Source: JAQIBY01 sp964615585
Lineage (GTDB): Bacteria; Bacteroidota; Bacteroidia; Bacteroidales; ML635J-15
Direction of reading: 5' to 3'
NCBI GenBank assembly: GCA_964615585.1
Contig: CAZTNS010000001.1
Location: 1-64,000 of the forward strand
Length of the DNA stretch: 64,000 nucleotides
The notes below the pieces were generated by a model that saw only the letters and a program-made list of their open reading frames with translations, was not told the origin of the DNA and made no database searches. Both the position numbers and the translations under genes were made by a program. Shown one piece after another: positions 35,639 to 44,250 of this stretch. Each line of letters begins with the position of its first letter. The stretch's first letter is position 1.

Positions 35639-35700
35639 TGAGCGCAGTCGAAGGGTTGTTTGAGCTATGTCGAGAGCGATGTATTGAGCGATGTCGAGAG
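35639..35700. repeat. Three-copy TGAGC...GTCGA dispersed repeat
   Basis: TGAGCGCAGTCGAAGG (35639-35654), TGAGCTATGTCGAGAG (35661-35676) and TGAGCGATGTCGAGAG (35685-35700) are spaced 22-24 nt apart. This resembles the common Bacteroidota intergenic repeat 'ACTGAGCG(A/C)AGTCGAAG'. It lies in the 394-bp gap upstream of pckA, whose remainder is AT-rich with no gene visible; a frame spanning the repeat is an artefact. Confidence 0.5.
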
Positions 35701-35937
35701 CAGCCAAAATTATAATGTTCGAGTTTAAGGCTTGCGATGTTTTGGAAATATAGGAGCTTACTGATGTAAATGATTGTTTTCAAAACAAGCATAACGCAAA
35801 AACCGGACATTCTGTACAGACACTATTTACATGTTTTTATCAAAAAACAAAAGTAAACAATAATAACATGAAAAAAACAGTTTTATAGCAGGTTTTACCC
35901 TCTGGTTTTATGACAAAATCCAGGTCTTTTTTTCTTA

Positions 35938-37698
35938 TTATTCTTTTTTGATTCTTACCAGCACATCATCCTTGTTAATGATATCGCCTTCTGTGAAATT
36001 GATTTCTTCAATGGTGCCGTTTGCAGGGCTGTCAATGCTGTGATAAGATGACCTTGATTCAATATAGCACAAACGTTGATCAGTCTTTACTTTATCACCA
36101 ACTTTAATTTTTTCTGATTCCAACCCCAGGCTTAAGTCCAGATAAACTTTTCCATAATATGGTGAGCTGACTTCTTCTGCATTATTGGAAGAACTTTTGG
36201 ATTTACTTACTGATGCATTGGTCTTTATTTCCCTCTTTTTGTTCTTCAGGTCATGTAGTTCTTTGATGAATCGTTTTTTAGCTATGCCCTTTTTGTAGTC
36301 TCTGTATTGTCTGTCATGCATTGCGAGCTCAAAAAGTTCTTCATCATTTTCGCCGGTATCCCAACCGTTTTCCTCCATTTCTTTCCTGTATTTATCCAAT
36401 TCATCGGGATAGTTGTCCTGTGGGACGCCGGTATAGAATTCCCTGCCTTGTTCTTCAGCGAGCTGTATGATTTCAGGGGCAAGTGGCCCTGGCAGTTTTC
36501 CGGCCTTTCCAAGCAGCATATCCCATGTGTTGTTATCAATGGTTTGAAAACGCTCTTTCCCCTGATACAGGCTCATGATATTCAGTAATGCCACATTTTT
36601 AACATACTGGCTAAATGGTGTTACAAGCGGTGGATAGCCCATTTTTGGCCATACATAATTCACTTCATCAAACAATTTAACAAGCAATTGATCCAGGCTG
36701 ATAGGGCTTTTCCCCTGTGCTTCCAACTGCGAATTGATACCGGCATGCACACCTTCAAGATCTGCCATCATGCTGCCCATCATGCCGCCTGGCAATCCGG
36801 GGGCGATCATCAAAGATGACATGTAGCGGTTTTTGGGATTTATCCAGTATCCCAAAAAATCATCAATAAATTCTTGTGACAGGGCGCGGGCTTCCATGTA
36901 GGCTTTCATGTTGATGTCTTTTACCAGAAACCCTGCATCTTTTAACATGTTTTGTATGGTTATGATATCAGGATGAACCATACCCCATGACAACGGTTCC
37001 ATAGCAGTATCCAGATAATCTGCACCAGCTTTTGCCACTTCCAGCATTGAGGCAACAGAAAATCCGGGGCCTGAATGTCCATGGTATTGTACTATCAGAT
37101 CAGGATATTTGCCTTTGATGGCTTTTACCAATTTACCTAAAAAGACAGGGCGTCCTATGCCCGCCATATCCTTTAAACATATTTCATCTGTCCCGTATTC
37201 CACAGCGTGGTCAACAACATTCATGTAGTAATCAACCGTATGGATTTTGGAATGTGTAATGCTCAATGTGGCCTGTGATATCATGCCTGCTTCTTTGGCA
37301 TATTTGATTGATAACTCCAGGTTCCTATGATCATTCAAACCGCAAAATGAACGGGCTATATCAACTCCCTGAGCTTTTTTAACTTTAAACATCAGTCTGC
37401 GGACGTCTTTGGGAACAGGGTACATTCTTATTCCATTCAATGCTCTTTCTAACATATGTGTTTCGATGCCTGCTTCATTGAATGGTTTGACCCACTCCCT
37501 GACAGCTTTGTTCGGATTTTCCCCAAACAACAGGTTGACTTGTTCAAATGCACCGCCGTTTGATTCAATCCTGTCAAAACAACCTATATCTATAATGGCG
37601 GGGGCAATGCGTTTTAATTGATCTGCTGTGGGAACATATTTTCCCGATGATTGCCACATATCCCTGTACAACAGGCTGAATTTAATTTCCTTTTTCAT
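35938..37698 (-). CDS. OadA/PycB-like carboxyltransferase with non-biotinylated biotinyl-like domain
   Basis: The protein has about 586 residues. The N-terminal carboxyltransferase TIM barrel has RDMWQS (metal-ligand Asp region), LKDMAGIG (active-site lysine) and QYHGHSGPG (HxH metal site). A conserved PYC/OADA middle domain follows (APGLPGGMMGSM). After a Lys/Ser-rich linker comes a biotinyl/lipoyl-like domain: VYLDLSLGLESEKIKVGD...SPANGTIEEINFTEGD. Where the family has (E)AMKM, this one has ESRSS, so the biotin-accepting lysine is missing. It may use a separate biotin carrier. It could decarboxylate oxaloacetate or carboxylate pyruvate; a partner subunit is not in this window. An ATG three codons upstream is an alternative start. 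Confidence 0.85.
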   Translation of the reverse strand: MKKEIKFSLLYRDMWQSSGKYVPTADQLKRIAPAIIDIGCFDRIESNGGAFEQVNLLFGENPNKAVREWVKPFNEAGIETHMLERALNGIRMYPVPKDVRRLMFKVKKAQGVDIARSFCGLNDHRNLELSIKYAKEAGMISQATLSITHSKIHTVDYYMNVVDHAVEYGTDEICLKDMAGIGRPVFLGKLVKAIKGKYPDLIVQYHGHSGPGFSVASMLEVAKAGADYLDTAMEPLSWGMVHPDIITIQNMLKDAGFLVKDINMKAYMEARALSQEFIDDFLGYWINPKNRYMSSLMIAPGLPGGMMGSMMADLEGVHAGINSQLEAQGKSPISLDQLLVKLFDEVNYVWPKMGYPPLVTPFSQYVKNVALLNIMSLYQGKERFQTIDNNTWDMLLGKAGKLPGPLAPEIIQLAEEQGREFYTGVPQDNYPDELDKYRKEMEENGWDTGENDEELFELAMHDRQYRDYKKGIAKKRFIKELHDLKNKKREIKTNASVSKSKSSSNNAEEVSSPYYGKVYLDLSLGLESEKIKVGDKVKTDQRLCYIESRSSYHSIDSPANGTIEEINFTEGDIINKDDVLVRIKKE

Positions 37699-37840
37699 AA
37701 TAATCACTTTTCTTTCTCTTCACGTTTCATCAGAAAATAATTTACCAAGGTAAAAATAAGAAATGATAAATAAAAACAACAATTTTTTATTTTTTTTAGA
37801 AAACCATGTAATCAGTTGTGAAACAAAAAGATAAAAAACA

Positions 37841-37870
37841 AAAAGCCATCTGGTTTTCAGATGGCTTTTT
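37841..37870 (-). terminator. Terminator of the choice-of-anchor L gene
   Basis: A perfect AAAAGCCATCTG...CAGATGGCTTTT hairpin with A/T flanks lies 14 nt past the minus-strand stop at 37884. Confidence 0.8.
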
Positions 37871-37883
37871 GGGGAATACCGGT

Positions 37884-40247
37884 TTATTTTGTTATGATCA
37901 GTTTATCCATAAACAGATTCTGGGCGTCATAGCTCAAAACTTTCAGCATATAAGCCCCTGGTGGTAAATCTGGAGTCTTATACACATCTTTTGTTGTCAC
38001 TTCAGAAGATACTTTTTTACCTTCAATGGTATAAATCTGTATGGTTACAGATTTGTCTGTAAGTTCAGATACATCAACCCATGCATGCGATTCTGCAGGA
38101 TTGGGGTATAATAGTATCGAACCAATATTATCTTGAATAACAGCATTGGAAGTAGATACCGTGACGGTATCTGTATGTTCACATTCTGTGTTATCCCCGA
38201 TAATAACCACATAATCTCCTGCGCAAAGGTCTTCCTGCTCAGCTCCGAACGCATTTATGGGATCTTCCCAGTAATATGAATATGGAGGTACACCTCCAGT
38301 GGCAAATGCAGAAATTGAGCCATTGCAATTCTCATTGATATCCGGTTCTGTATCAACATCAAGTTCAATATCAGAGACAGTAATGGTGATGTGGTCTTCA
38401 AAGATATTGCCACAACCGTCTTCAATTTCTACCCAGAAGTCATTTTCACCTGATGGAGGTATCACGGTGATTTCAGGATCATCTTCTCCGTTCCACCATG
38501 TGAATGTAGCATTATCAACACTTGCTTCAGCCGTGAGGGTTATCTCCCCGGGTGATTCACAGTAAGTTGTTGATGTATTGATGATTCCCGGAGAGTGGTT
38601 GATATTCACCTGGTTGGGAACGGTAACTTCCGTGGTAAGATAACATCCGATGCTGTCAACAATTTTTACATAATAATCTTTTGGACACAGGTTTGGAATC
38701 AGCGGGTTTTGGGTGTATGTCAGACTGTCTTCAAAATAAAAGTAATCGGCATTTGCATAAATATAAGTAAATGGTTCAAAATCGTTAATGACGTTGATTT
38801 CCATGCTTCCGTCACAAGCGTTGTGGCAGGAAACTTCTTCAACATCAATGTTTTCAAGTTGCATACTGGATACCCTGACGGTCACAGAATCATACACTTC
38901 GTTGCCGCATATATCGGAAATGGTTACCGAGTAAGTTTCTATGCCTGGGGTGGGTTCTATTGTGATCGTGTTTCCGGTTTCACCTGTACTCCAGTCATAA
39001 TAGGCAGGGCTTATGTTGACTTCCCCTACCAGATCAAGTGTTTCGGGTGGTTCTTCACCGCAATAACTGGTTTGTACATCTTGTATTCCCCCTTTAATGC
39101 TTTCGGCATCGTAAATATTGATGGTATCAAGTACTGAATTTCCGCCGGTGTTTCCACAGGGACATGATGTCCAGAATTCCAGGATCATGGTTTCGGTGCC
39201 TTCTTCAATGCCATCGTTGAATGCTGTGTACCAGATGGTATCATAATTAGTGTATGGTGCCATGTAGGCGGAATCAACAATTTCAGAAACATCTACCCCT
39301 TCGTCGGCGGTGCTGCCGGCATGCCAGTCAATATAAATAACCACCTCTTCGTCTTCAGGGGAATTATCTGCACGTTCAAGCACAAAATAATTGGTACATC
39401 CTTCATACAGATCGGCATCGGTCCCAACATCCGAGTGATTTATGGCATTGATTTGCACGCCGCTGGTAAAACTGCCGGATTCAATGAATACGCCGCTGTC
39501 ATAAGCACTATCCCCGGCGTCTCCAATAGCGAGCTTAATATGGTAAGTTTCACATGGCGTAACAATGGCTTCAGCCGTTAAATTAACTGAAGCCCCGTCG
39601 TATTCGATGACATGATTGTAAGCATCGCCTGTGCCACCACTGCCACCTGTAGGCCCATTATACCATGTGCCTGTGTTGTAAAGGTTGTCAATGGTTACAG
39701 GGCTTCCGTTTGGTAACAAAGCAATGTTTTCAGCGTTGTTGGTATAAGGCCCATTAATACCAGGGCCTGAAATAAAAAATCCAAACACATCATTAAACGA
39801 TGAATTGGCATATTCCGGAAATTCTTCAGAACCAAAAATGTAGTTAAAACGGATGGTGTCGCTGGCCGGTACAAAATCAAACTCAATGACCGTAGCATCA
39901 TTTATTGAATAAGTAATCAGGTCATCCAGATCGGGATCGGAACCGCTGCCAAGGTTGCCTCCCTGATTAGTTGAGTTATCAGGCCCTTCGGCATTTTCAA
40001 TTTCCCCGGAGGCCATTATCAGGCCTGATTCAAAAGGGAAATCCGGGCTGGTGTTTGTAAATGCGCCAAATCCTGAGGAGCCATTTGTTGTAACATTAGA
40101 TGCCGTAACGCACCCTGTAATTAATGAATCTTCAATAAGCACTTGTGCTGAAATGCCATCGTGCGTTTGTAAGTACGGTTGAGCGTTTGTTTTCAAAGTA
40201 AACAATGAAACAAACACAACAATTATTATTACAGCCTGTTTTTTCAT
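37884..40247 (-). CDS. Choice-of-anchor L domain adhesin-like protein with T9SS sorting domain
   Basis: The 787-residue protein has a signal peptide (MKKQAVIIIVVFVSLFTL). The choice-of-anchor L domain covers VIEFDFVPASDTIRFNYIFGSEEFPEY...DVFGFFISGPG, then VTPCETYHIKLAIGDAGDSAYDSGVFIE. Several Ig/PKD-like beta domains follow with repeated SxTYCE...TLTAEASV and CxGSI..FATGGVPPYSY motifs. A type A sorting domain ends it (LLYPNPAESHAWVDVS, PPGAYMLKV, KLIITK). Such proteins are large surface or secreted adhesins exported by T9SS. The start at 40247 gives a proper signal peptide. A clear terminator follows. Confidence 0.88.
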   Translation of the reverse strand: MKKQAVIIIVVFVSLFTLKTNAQPYLQTHDGISAQVLIEDSLITGCVTASNVTTNGSSGFGAFTNTSPDFPFESGLIMASGEIENAEGPDNSTNQGGNLGSGSDPDLDDLITYSINDATVIEFDFVPASDTIRFNYIFGSEEFPEYANSSFNDVFGFFISGPGINGPYTNNAENIALLPNGSPVTIDNLYNTGTWYNGPTGGSGGTGDAYNHVIEYDGASVNLTAEAIVTPCETYHIKLAIGDAGDSAYDSGVFIESGSFTSGVQINAINHSDVGTDADLYEGCTNYFVLERADNSPEDEEVVIYIDWHAGSTADEGVDVSEIVDSAYMAPYTNYDTIWYTAFNDGIEEGTETMILEFWTSCPCGNTGGNSVLDTINIYDAESIKGGIQDVQTSYCGEEPPETLDLVGEVNISPAYYDWSTGETGNTITIEPTPGIETYSVTISDICGNEVYDSVTVRVSSMQLENIDVEEVSCHNACDGSMEINVINDFEPFTYIYANADYFYFEDSLTYTQNPLIPNLCPKDYYVKIVDSIGCYLTTEVTVPNQVNINHSPGIINTSTTYCESPGEITLTAEASVDNATFTWWNGEDDPEITVIPPSGENDFWVEIEDGCGNIFEDHITITVSDIELDVDTEPDINENCNGSISAFATGGVPPYSYYWEDPINAFGAEQEDLCAGDYVVIIGDNTECEHTDTVTVSTSNAVIQDNIGSILLYPNPAESHAWVDVSELTDKSVTIQIYTIEGKKVSSEVTTKDVYKTPDLPPGAYMLKVLSYDAQNLFMDKLIITK

Positions 40248-40314
40248 GATAATAAACTTTATTTTTATTTTAATGTAAAGATACAAAAATTAAAAAATAT
40301 ACAAAAATATTTTT

Positions 40315-40322
40315 TAATTTTG
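40315..40322 (+). promoter_or_regulatory. -7 box overlapping the ruvX start region
   Basis: TAATTTTG is a perfect -7 match only 6 nt before the ruvX ATG at 40328. A start of transcription 6-8 nt downstream would give little or no leader. No clear TTG partner is visible. Confidence 0.35.
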
Positions 40323-40327
40323 TGGTC

Positions 40328-40738
40328 ATGAGTAGATTAATGGGCATTGATTATGGTTTTAAACGCACGGGTGTCGCAGTTACAGATACCATGCAAATGA
40401 TTGCTACCGGGCTTGAGACCGTACATACAAAAAACCTGTTTGATTATTTGTCTGATTACCTGAAAAAAGAGGACGTGGAATGCATTGTTTTTGGTATGCC
40501 TACACGAGATGATGGCAGCCCTTCAGAGCCGGTACCACAAATTATTGGTGCCATGCGGAAATGCCGTAAACTTTTTCCAGGGATAAAGGTTGTATCTCAC
40601 GATGAAAGTTATACATCCAAAATGGCATTTCAAACCATGATTGATGGTGGTGTAAAAAAGAAGAAACGGCGTGATAAAGCATTGGTTGATAAAATCAGCG
40701 CGACAATTATTTTACAGTCTTATATGGAAAGTCACTAG
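40328..40738 (+). CDS. ruvX: Putative pre-16S rRNA nuclease / Holliday junction resolvase RuvX (YqgF)
   Basis: The 136-residue RNase H-fold protein has MGIDYGFKRTGVAVTD (first catalytic Asp) near the start, VFGMPTRDDGS in the middle and SHDESYTSKMA near residue 95. YqgF/RuvX trims the 5' end of 16S rRNA in E. coli. The ATG at 40328 is preferred over a GTG two codons upstream because the latter falls inside the -7 box. It precedes def by about 140 bp on the same strand. Confidence 0.9.
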   Translation: MSRLMGIDYGFKRTGVAVTDTMQMIATGLETVHTKNLFDYLSDYLKKEDVECIVFGMPTRDDGSPSEPVPQIIGAMRKCRKLFPGIKVVSHDESYTSKMAFQTMIDGGVKKKKRRDKALVDKISATIILQSYMESH

Positions 40739-40795
40739 ATTGTTACCGTGAAGGAACGAAAGCAAGTTAAATTTTAGAATATAGTAAAATTTTTA

Positions 40796-40803
40796 TAATT
40801 TTG
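40796..40803 (+). promoter_or_regulatory. -7 box of the def operon
   Basis: TAATTTTG is a perfect match 72 nt before the def ATG. The leader contains a small CCGC-TAT-GCGG hairpin. The -33 element is unclear. Confidence 0.4.
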
Positions 40804-40875
40804 TGTTTCTCCGCTATGCGGTGAGTAGTTATTTTTGTTTATGCTGCCTATGGAAATTAACAATAACAGATAATC

Positions 40876-41427
40876 ATGATATATCCCATTTATTTATATG
40901 GTCATCCGGTGCTCCGAAAAAGAGCAAAGGAAATAGACACAGGGAACATGGAGATCAAACAACTGGTAAATGAGATGTTTGAAACCATGTATAAAGCTCA
41001 TGGAGTAGGTCTTGCAGGGCCTCAGATTGGAAAGCCTTTGCGCTTATATGTGATTGATGCCACTCCAATGGCTGAAGCACATCCCGAACTTGAGGGGTTT
41101 AAAAGGGCGTTTATCAATCCCGAAATTATTGAACACAGCGAAGAAACCACTGCTTTTGAAGAAGGCTGCCTGAGCATTCCAGGAATCTATGAGCAAGTGA
41201 AACGATATAAAACCCTTACCATGAATTACCTGGACGAAAATCTGCAGAAAAAAACAGAGGATTTTATTGGTATGCAGGCTGTGGTAGTCCAACATGAATA
41301 TGATCACCTGAATGGTGTGTTGTTCACAGACAAAATTGCACCGTTGAGAAAAAGGTTGTTGAAATCCAGGCTTGCAGCCATTGCAAAAGGAAAAACGAAA
41401 ACTGAATATAAAACAGTAATACGATGA
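40876..41427 (+). CDS. def: Peptide deformylase
   Basis: The 183-residue enzyme shows all three conserved motifs in order: GVGLAGPQIG, EEGCLSIPG (metal Cys) and QHEYDHLNG (HExxH metal site). It removes the N-formyl group from nascent proteins using Fe2+. It overlaps the following lipoprotein gene by 4 nt, so the two are translationally coupled. Confidence 0.97.
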   Translation: MIYPIYLYGHPVLRKRAKEIDTGNMEIKQLVNEMFETMYKAHGVGLAGPQIGKPLRLYVIDATPMAEAHPELEGFKRAFINPEIIEHSEETTAFEEGCLSIPGIYEQVKRYKTLTMNYLDENLQKKTEDFIGMQAVVVQHEYDHLNGVLFTDKIAPLRKRLLKSRLAAIAKGKTKTEYKTVIR

Positions 41428-42002
41428 TAAGCAAACAACATTTTGTTTTATTTATTTTTGTGGTGTTTTTATTATCTGCTTGCAATCAACAAGGCAAGGA
41501 GCAGAGTACAGAAACAGAAACAACTGAACAGGAGGCAGAAACAGTGCAAAGTAAAGATGAGATGCAAAAGCAAATTATAAAGCATGAAAAAGTTTTGCAT
41601 GATGATGATGAATTGGATGTATCGAAAGCCAATGACATGATCCGGCTTTATCTGATGTATGCATCTCAATATAAACACGACAGCCTGGTCCCTGAATATC
41701 TTTTCAAGGCAGCTGAACTGGCAATGAATGTGGACAGGCCTTATGATGCTGTGGCATACCTTCAGCGAATTGACAGAAATTATCCCGGTTTTAATAAGTT
41801 GGCACTTGTTATTTATCTTACAGGATTTATTTATGACAGCATGCTCAACAAAGATGATACTGCTGAAACCTATTATGAGCGTTTTTTGGATGATTGGCCG
41901 GAGCATCCCAGAGCAGAAGAAGTAAGGATGCTAAAAACTTATCTTCACATGAGCGATAAAGAGCTCGTGGAGAAGTTTGAAAAAAGCAATGAAAAACCAT
42001 AG
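41424..42002 (+). CDS. Lipoprotein with TPR-like fold, unknown function
   Basis: The 192-residue protein has a lipoprotein signal peptide (FIFVVFLLSAC, Cys 20). A Glu/Thr/Gln-rich linker follows, then helical pairs resembling TPRs (PEYLFKAAELAMNVDRPYDAVAYLQRIDRNYP and KDDTAETYYERFLDDWPEHPRAEE). The pattern resembles BamD/YfgC-like tetratricopeptide lipoproteins but is shorter and not a clear BamD. Genes of this kind often follow def in Bacteroidota. It lies downstream of def with a 4-nt overlap and before comEC. Confidence 0.7.
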   Translation: MISKQHFVLFIFVVFLLSACNQQGKEQSTETETTEQEAETVQSKDEMQKQIIKHEKVLHDDDELDVSKANDMIRLYLMYASQYKHDSLVPEYLFKAAELAMNVDRPYDAVAYLQRIDRNYPGFNKLALVIYLTGFIYDSMLNKDDTAETYYERFLDDWPEHPRAEEVRMLKTYLHMSDKELVEKFEKSNEKP

Positions 42003-42065
42003 TGATATGACATTGGCGGCATGAAACCAGTGACATTACACTGACTGCAATATATTGAAACAGGA

Positions 42066-44207
42066 GTGAGTCTGCATGACCAAATAAAAACCATGCCTGT
42101 TGTGCGTTTGCTTATCCCTTTTATGGCAGGCGTTGTATTGGTATTGAAAACAGCTTTCGAGTCAGGAATGCCCCCCGTTCTGGTTTTTGGTGTGTTGTGC
42201 CTTGTGTATTTGCGCTTCGAAACGCGCCTGTCCTTTTATTATCCTGGACGCTGGATCAGTTATGTACTGGTATTTTTGTTTTTATTTTCTGCAGGTGCTT
42301 TTTTGGCATCGGATAAGCTTGACAAAGTGAATCCGGTCAGTTTACCTGATGATGCACTGCTCATTGCAGAAATCCAAAAACCACCAAAGGCATCTGAAAA
42401 GGCCTACAGTACAGACATTTCAGTGCAGGCTTACAGGTATAAAGATGAGTGGTTTGACGGGGATGGATTGGCCCGGGTATATTTTCAAAAAGACAGCATG
42501 GCAAAAAATGTAAAACCCGGTATGTTGATTGCCTTTCAACCCGATTTTGATACAGTTTCGAATACCGGAAACCCTGAAGAATTTGACTATGCCAAGTACA
42601 TGATGTACCACATGATGGCTTCCAGTACCTATCTTAAGTCCGGAAGCTGGAAAGTCATTGATCAGACTGAGATCAGCGGGCTAAAACGACAGATGATCAG
42701 CTTGCGAACGCATTTGCTTGATATATACAGAAAGGCCGGGCTTGAAGGTGATGAGTTTGCTGTTGCTGCCGCATTGAGCCTGGGATACAAAGATAAACTC
42801 CACGACAAGTTACGGCATGCTTATTCGGCATCGGGGGCAATGCATGTGCTGGCCGTCAGCGGGTTGCATGTAGGGATTATTTATATGGTCATGTATTTTC
42901 TCCTGTCTCCGCTGCGGCGCAAAAAGAAACTTATGTATTTACAGGTTGTAATAATTGTCATCGCCATTTGGTTTTACGCTTTGCTCACCGGGATGTCACC
43001 ATCGGTAACCAGGGCAGCTGTGATGTTTAGTTTTATCAGTGCAGGGTCATTGTTTAAACAGTACATCAACATATACAACATTCTGGCTGCTTCTGCATTT
43101 GTTACCATTGCAGTGAATCCGTTTGTCATCACAGAACTCGGGTTTTGGTTGTCCTACCTTGCTGTATTGAGCATCGTTACGTTCTATAAACCAATATATA
43201 GATTGTTGAACGTTCGAAACCGCATCCTGGATAAATTGTGGTCGCTGGTAGCCGTTTCCATTGCTGCACAAATAGGCACTGCCCCGTTGACTGTATTTTA
43301 CTTCCATCAGTTTTCAAATTACTTTATTCTCACCAATATTTTGGTGATTCCTGTGGTTACCATCATTGTGTATGCAGCCATGCTTGTGTTTTTGGTGTCT
43401 TTTGCATTACCGGTGCTGGCAGTTTATGCCGGTCAGGCAATGGCTTTCCTGGTAGGCGTGCTCAACAAGCTGGTTTTTTTTATCGAAGGCATGCCGGGGG
43501 CAGTTTCTGAACAATTATACATTACCCCATTACAGATGTTGATCCTGTACATGATTATTGTGTCCGGTGCCCTTGTATTGATGAAAGGAAAAAGGCAATA
43601 TGCATGGGCCGTTACGGGATTATTGATAATCATGTTGAGCATTGGTATTTTCCGGGACCTGAAATTCGTGGAACAACAAAAATTGCTTGTTTATAATATG
43701 AGAAATCAAACTGCCATCAATTGCATCGTGGGGAATGATAATGTTTTGTTTACCGATGCAGCTGGGGAAAACAGAAATAAATTGGATGAGCGATTGTCAA
43801 ACTATTGGCTTTCCGAAGGCCTGAAGAAAGAAAAATTTGTTGATTTAAATAAAACCGGGGGCAGGTACATGTTTTCCAGTATGTTTTCCATTGATAATCC
43901 TTATATTTTCATGAAAGACCTGTACATTGGTTTTAAGGATATTAAGATGCTGATAATCAGGGATGATCGCTATAGATACATGATAAGCCAAAATCCATTG
44001 GAGCTGGATTACCTTGTTTTGTCATCGGGGGCTGACGTTGAAGCATCCACATTGCACCGGCTTTTTTCGTTTAAAAAACTCATCATTGATGCCTCATTTC
44101 CCTATTATAAAAAGGAAAAAATCAAACAAGCAATGGCAAAACACAATATTCCTGTACATGATGTTGTTAAAAACGGAGCTTTTGTTGTAGATTTACAGGC
44201 AAAATAA
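42066..44207 (+). CDS. comEC: ComEC/Rec2 family competence DNA channel protein
   Basis: The 713-residue integral membrane protein has an N-terminal DUF4131-like region, then the competence domain with about eight helices and GAMHVLAVSGLHVGIIYMV, the family hallmark. The C-terminal 200 residues follow the beta-lactamase-like position but lack an HxHxDH metal motif, so that domain is degenerate, as in other Bacteroidota ComEC. ComEC carries single-stranded DNA across the inner membrane in natural transformation. A GTG at 42066 is used because the residues before MPVVRLLIPF fit family N-termini; ATG 42093 is the alternative. Confidence 0.87.
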   Translation: MSLHDQIKTMPVVRLLIPFMAGVVLVLKTAFESGMPPVLVFGVLCLVYLRFETRLSFYYPGRWISYVLVFLFLFSAGAFLASDKLDKVNPVSLPDDALLIAEIQKPPKASEKAYSTDISVQAYRYKDEWFDGDGLARVYFQKDSMAKNVKPGMLIAFQPDFDTVSNTGNPEEFDYAKYMMYHMMASSTYLKSGSWKVIDQTEISGLKRQMISLRTHLLDIYRKAGLEGDEFAVAAALSLGYKDKLHDKLRHAYSASGAMHVLAVSGLHVGIIYMVMYFLLSPLRRKKKLMYLQVVIIVIAIWFYALLTGMSPSVTRAAVMFSFISAGSLFKQYINIYNILAASAFVTIAVNPFVITELGFWLSYLAVLSIVTFYKPIYRLLNVRNRILDKLWSLVAVSIAAQIGTAPLTVFYFHQFSNYFILTNILVIPVVTIIVYAAMLVFLVSFALPVLAVYAGQAMAFLVGVLNKLVFFIEGMPGAVSEQLYITPLQMLILYMIIVSGALVLMKGKRQYAWAVTGLLIIMLSIGIFRDLKFVEQQKLLVYNMRNQTAINCIVGNDNVLFTDAAGENRNKLDERLSNYWLSEGLKKEKFVDLNKTGGRYMFSSMFSIDNPYIFMKDLYIGFKDIKMLIIRDDRYRYMISQNPLELDYLVLSSGADVEASTLHRLFSFKKLIIDASFPYYKKEKIKQAMAKHNIPVHDVVKNGAFVVDLQAK

Positions 44208-44250
44208 TTTTTTTGAGAAGGTGAATGTTTAAAACGTATATAATATTTTT

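Noticed and set aside
35565..35810. Minus-strand frame of 81 codons
   Set aside because: It is produced by the TGAGC...GTCGA repeat, lacks a sensible start site and has no recognisable domain.
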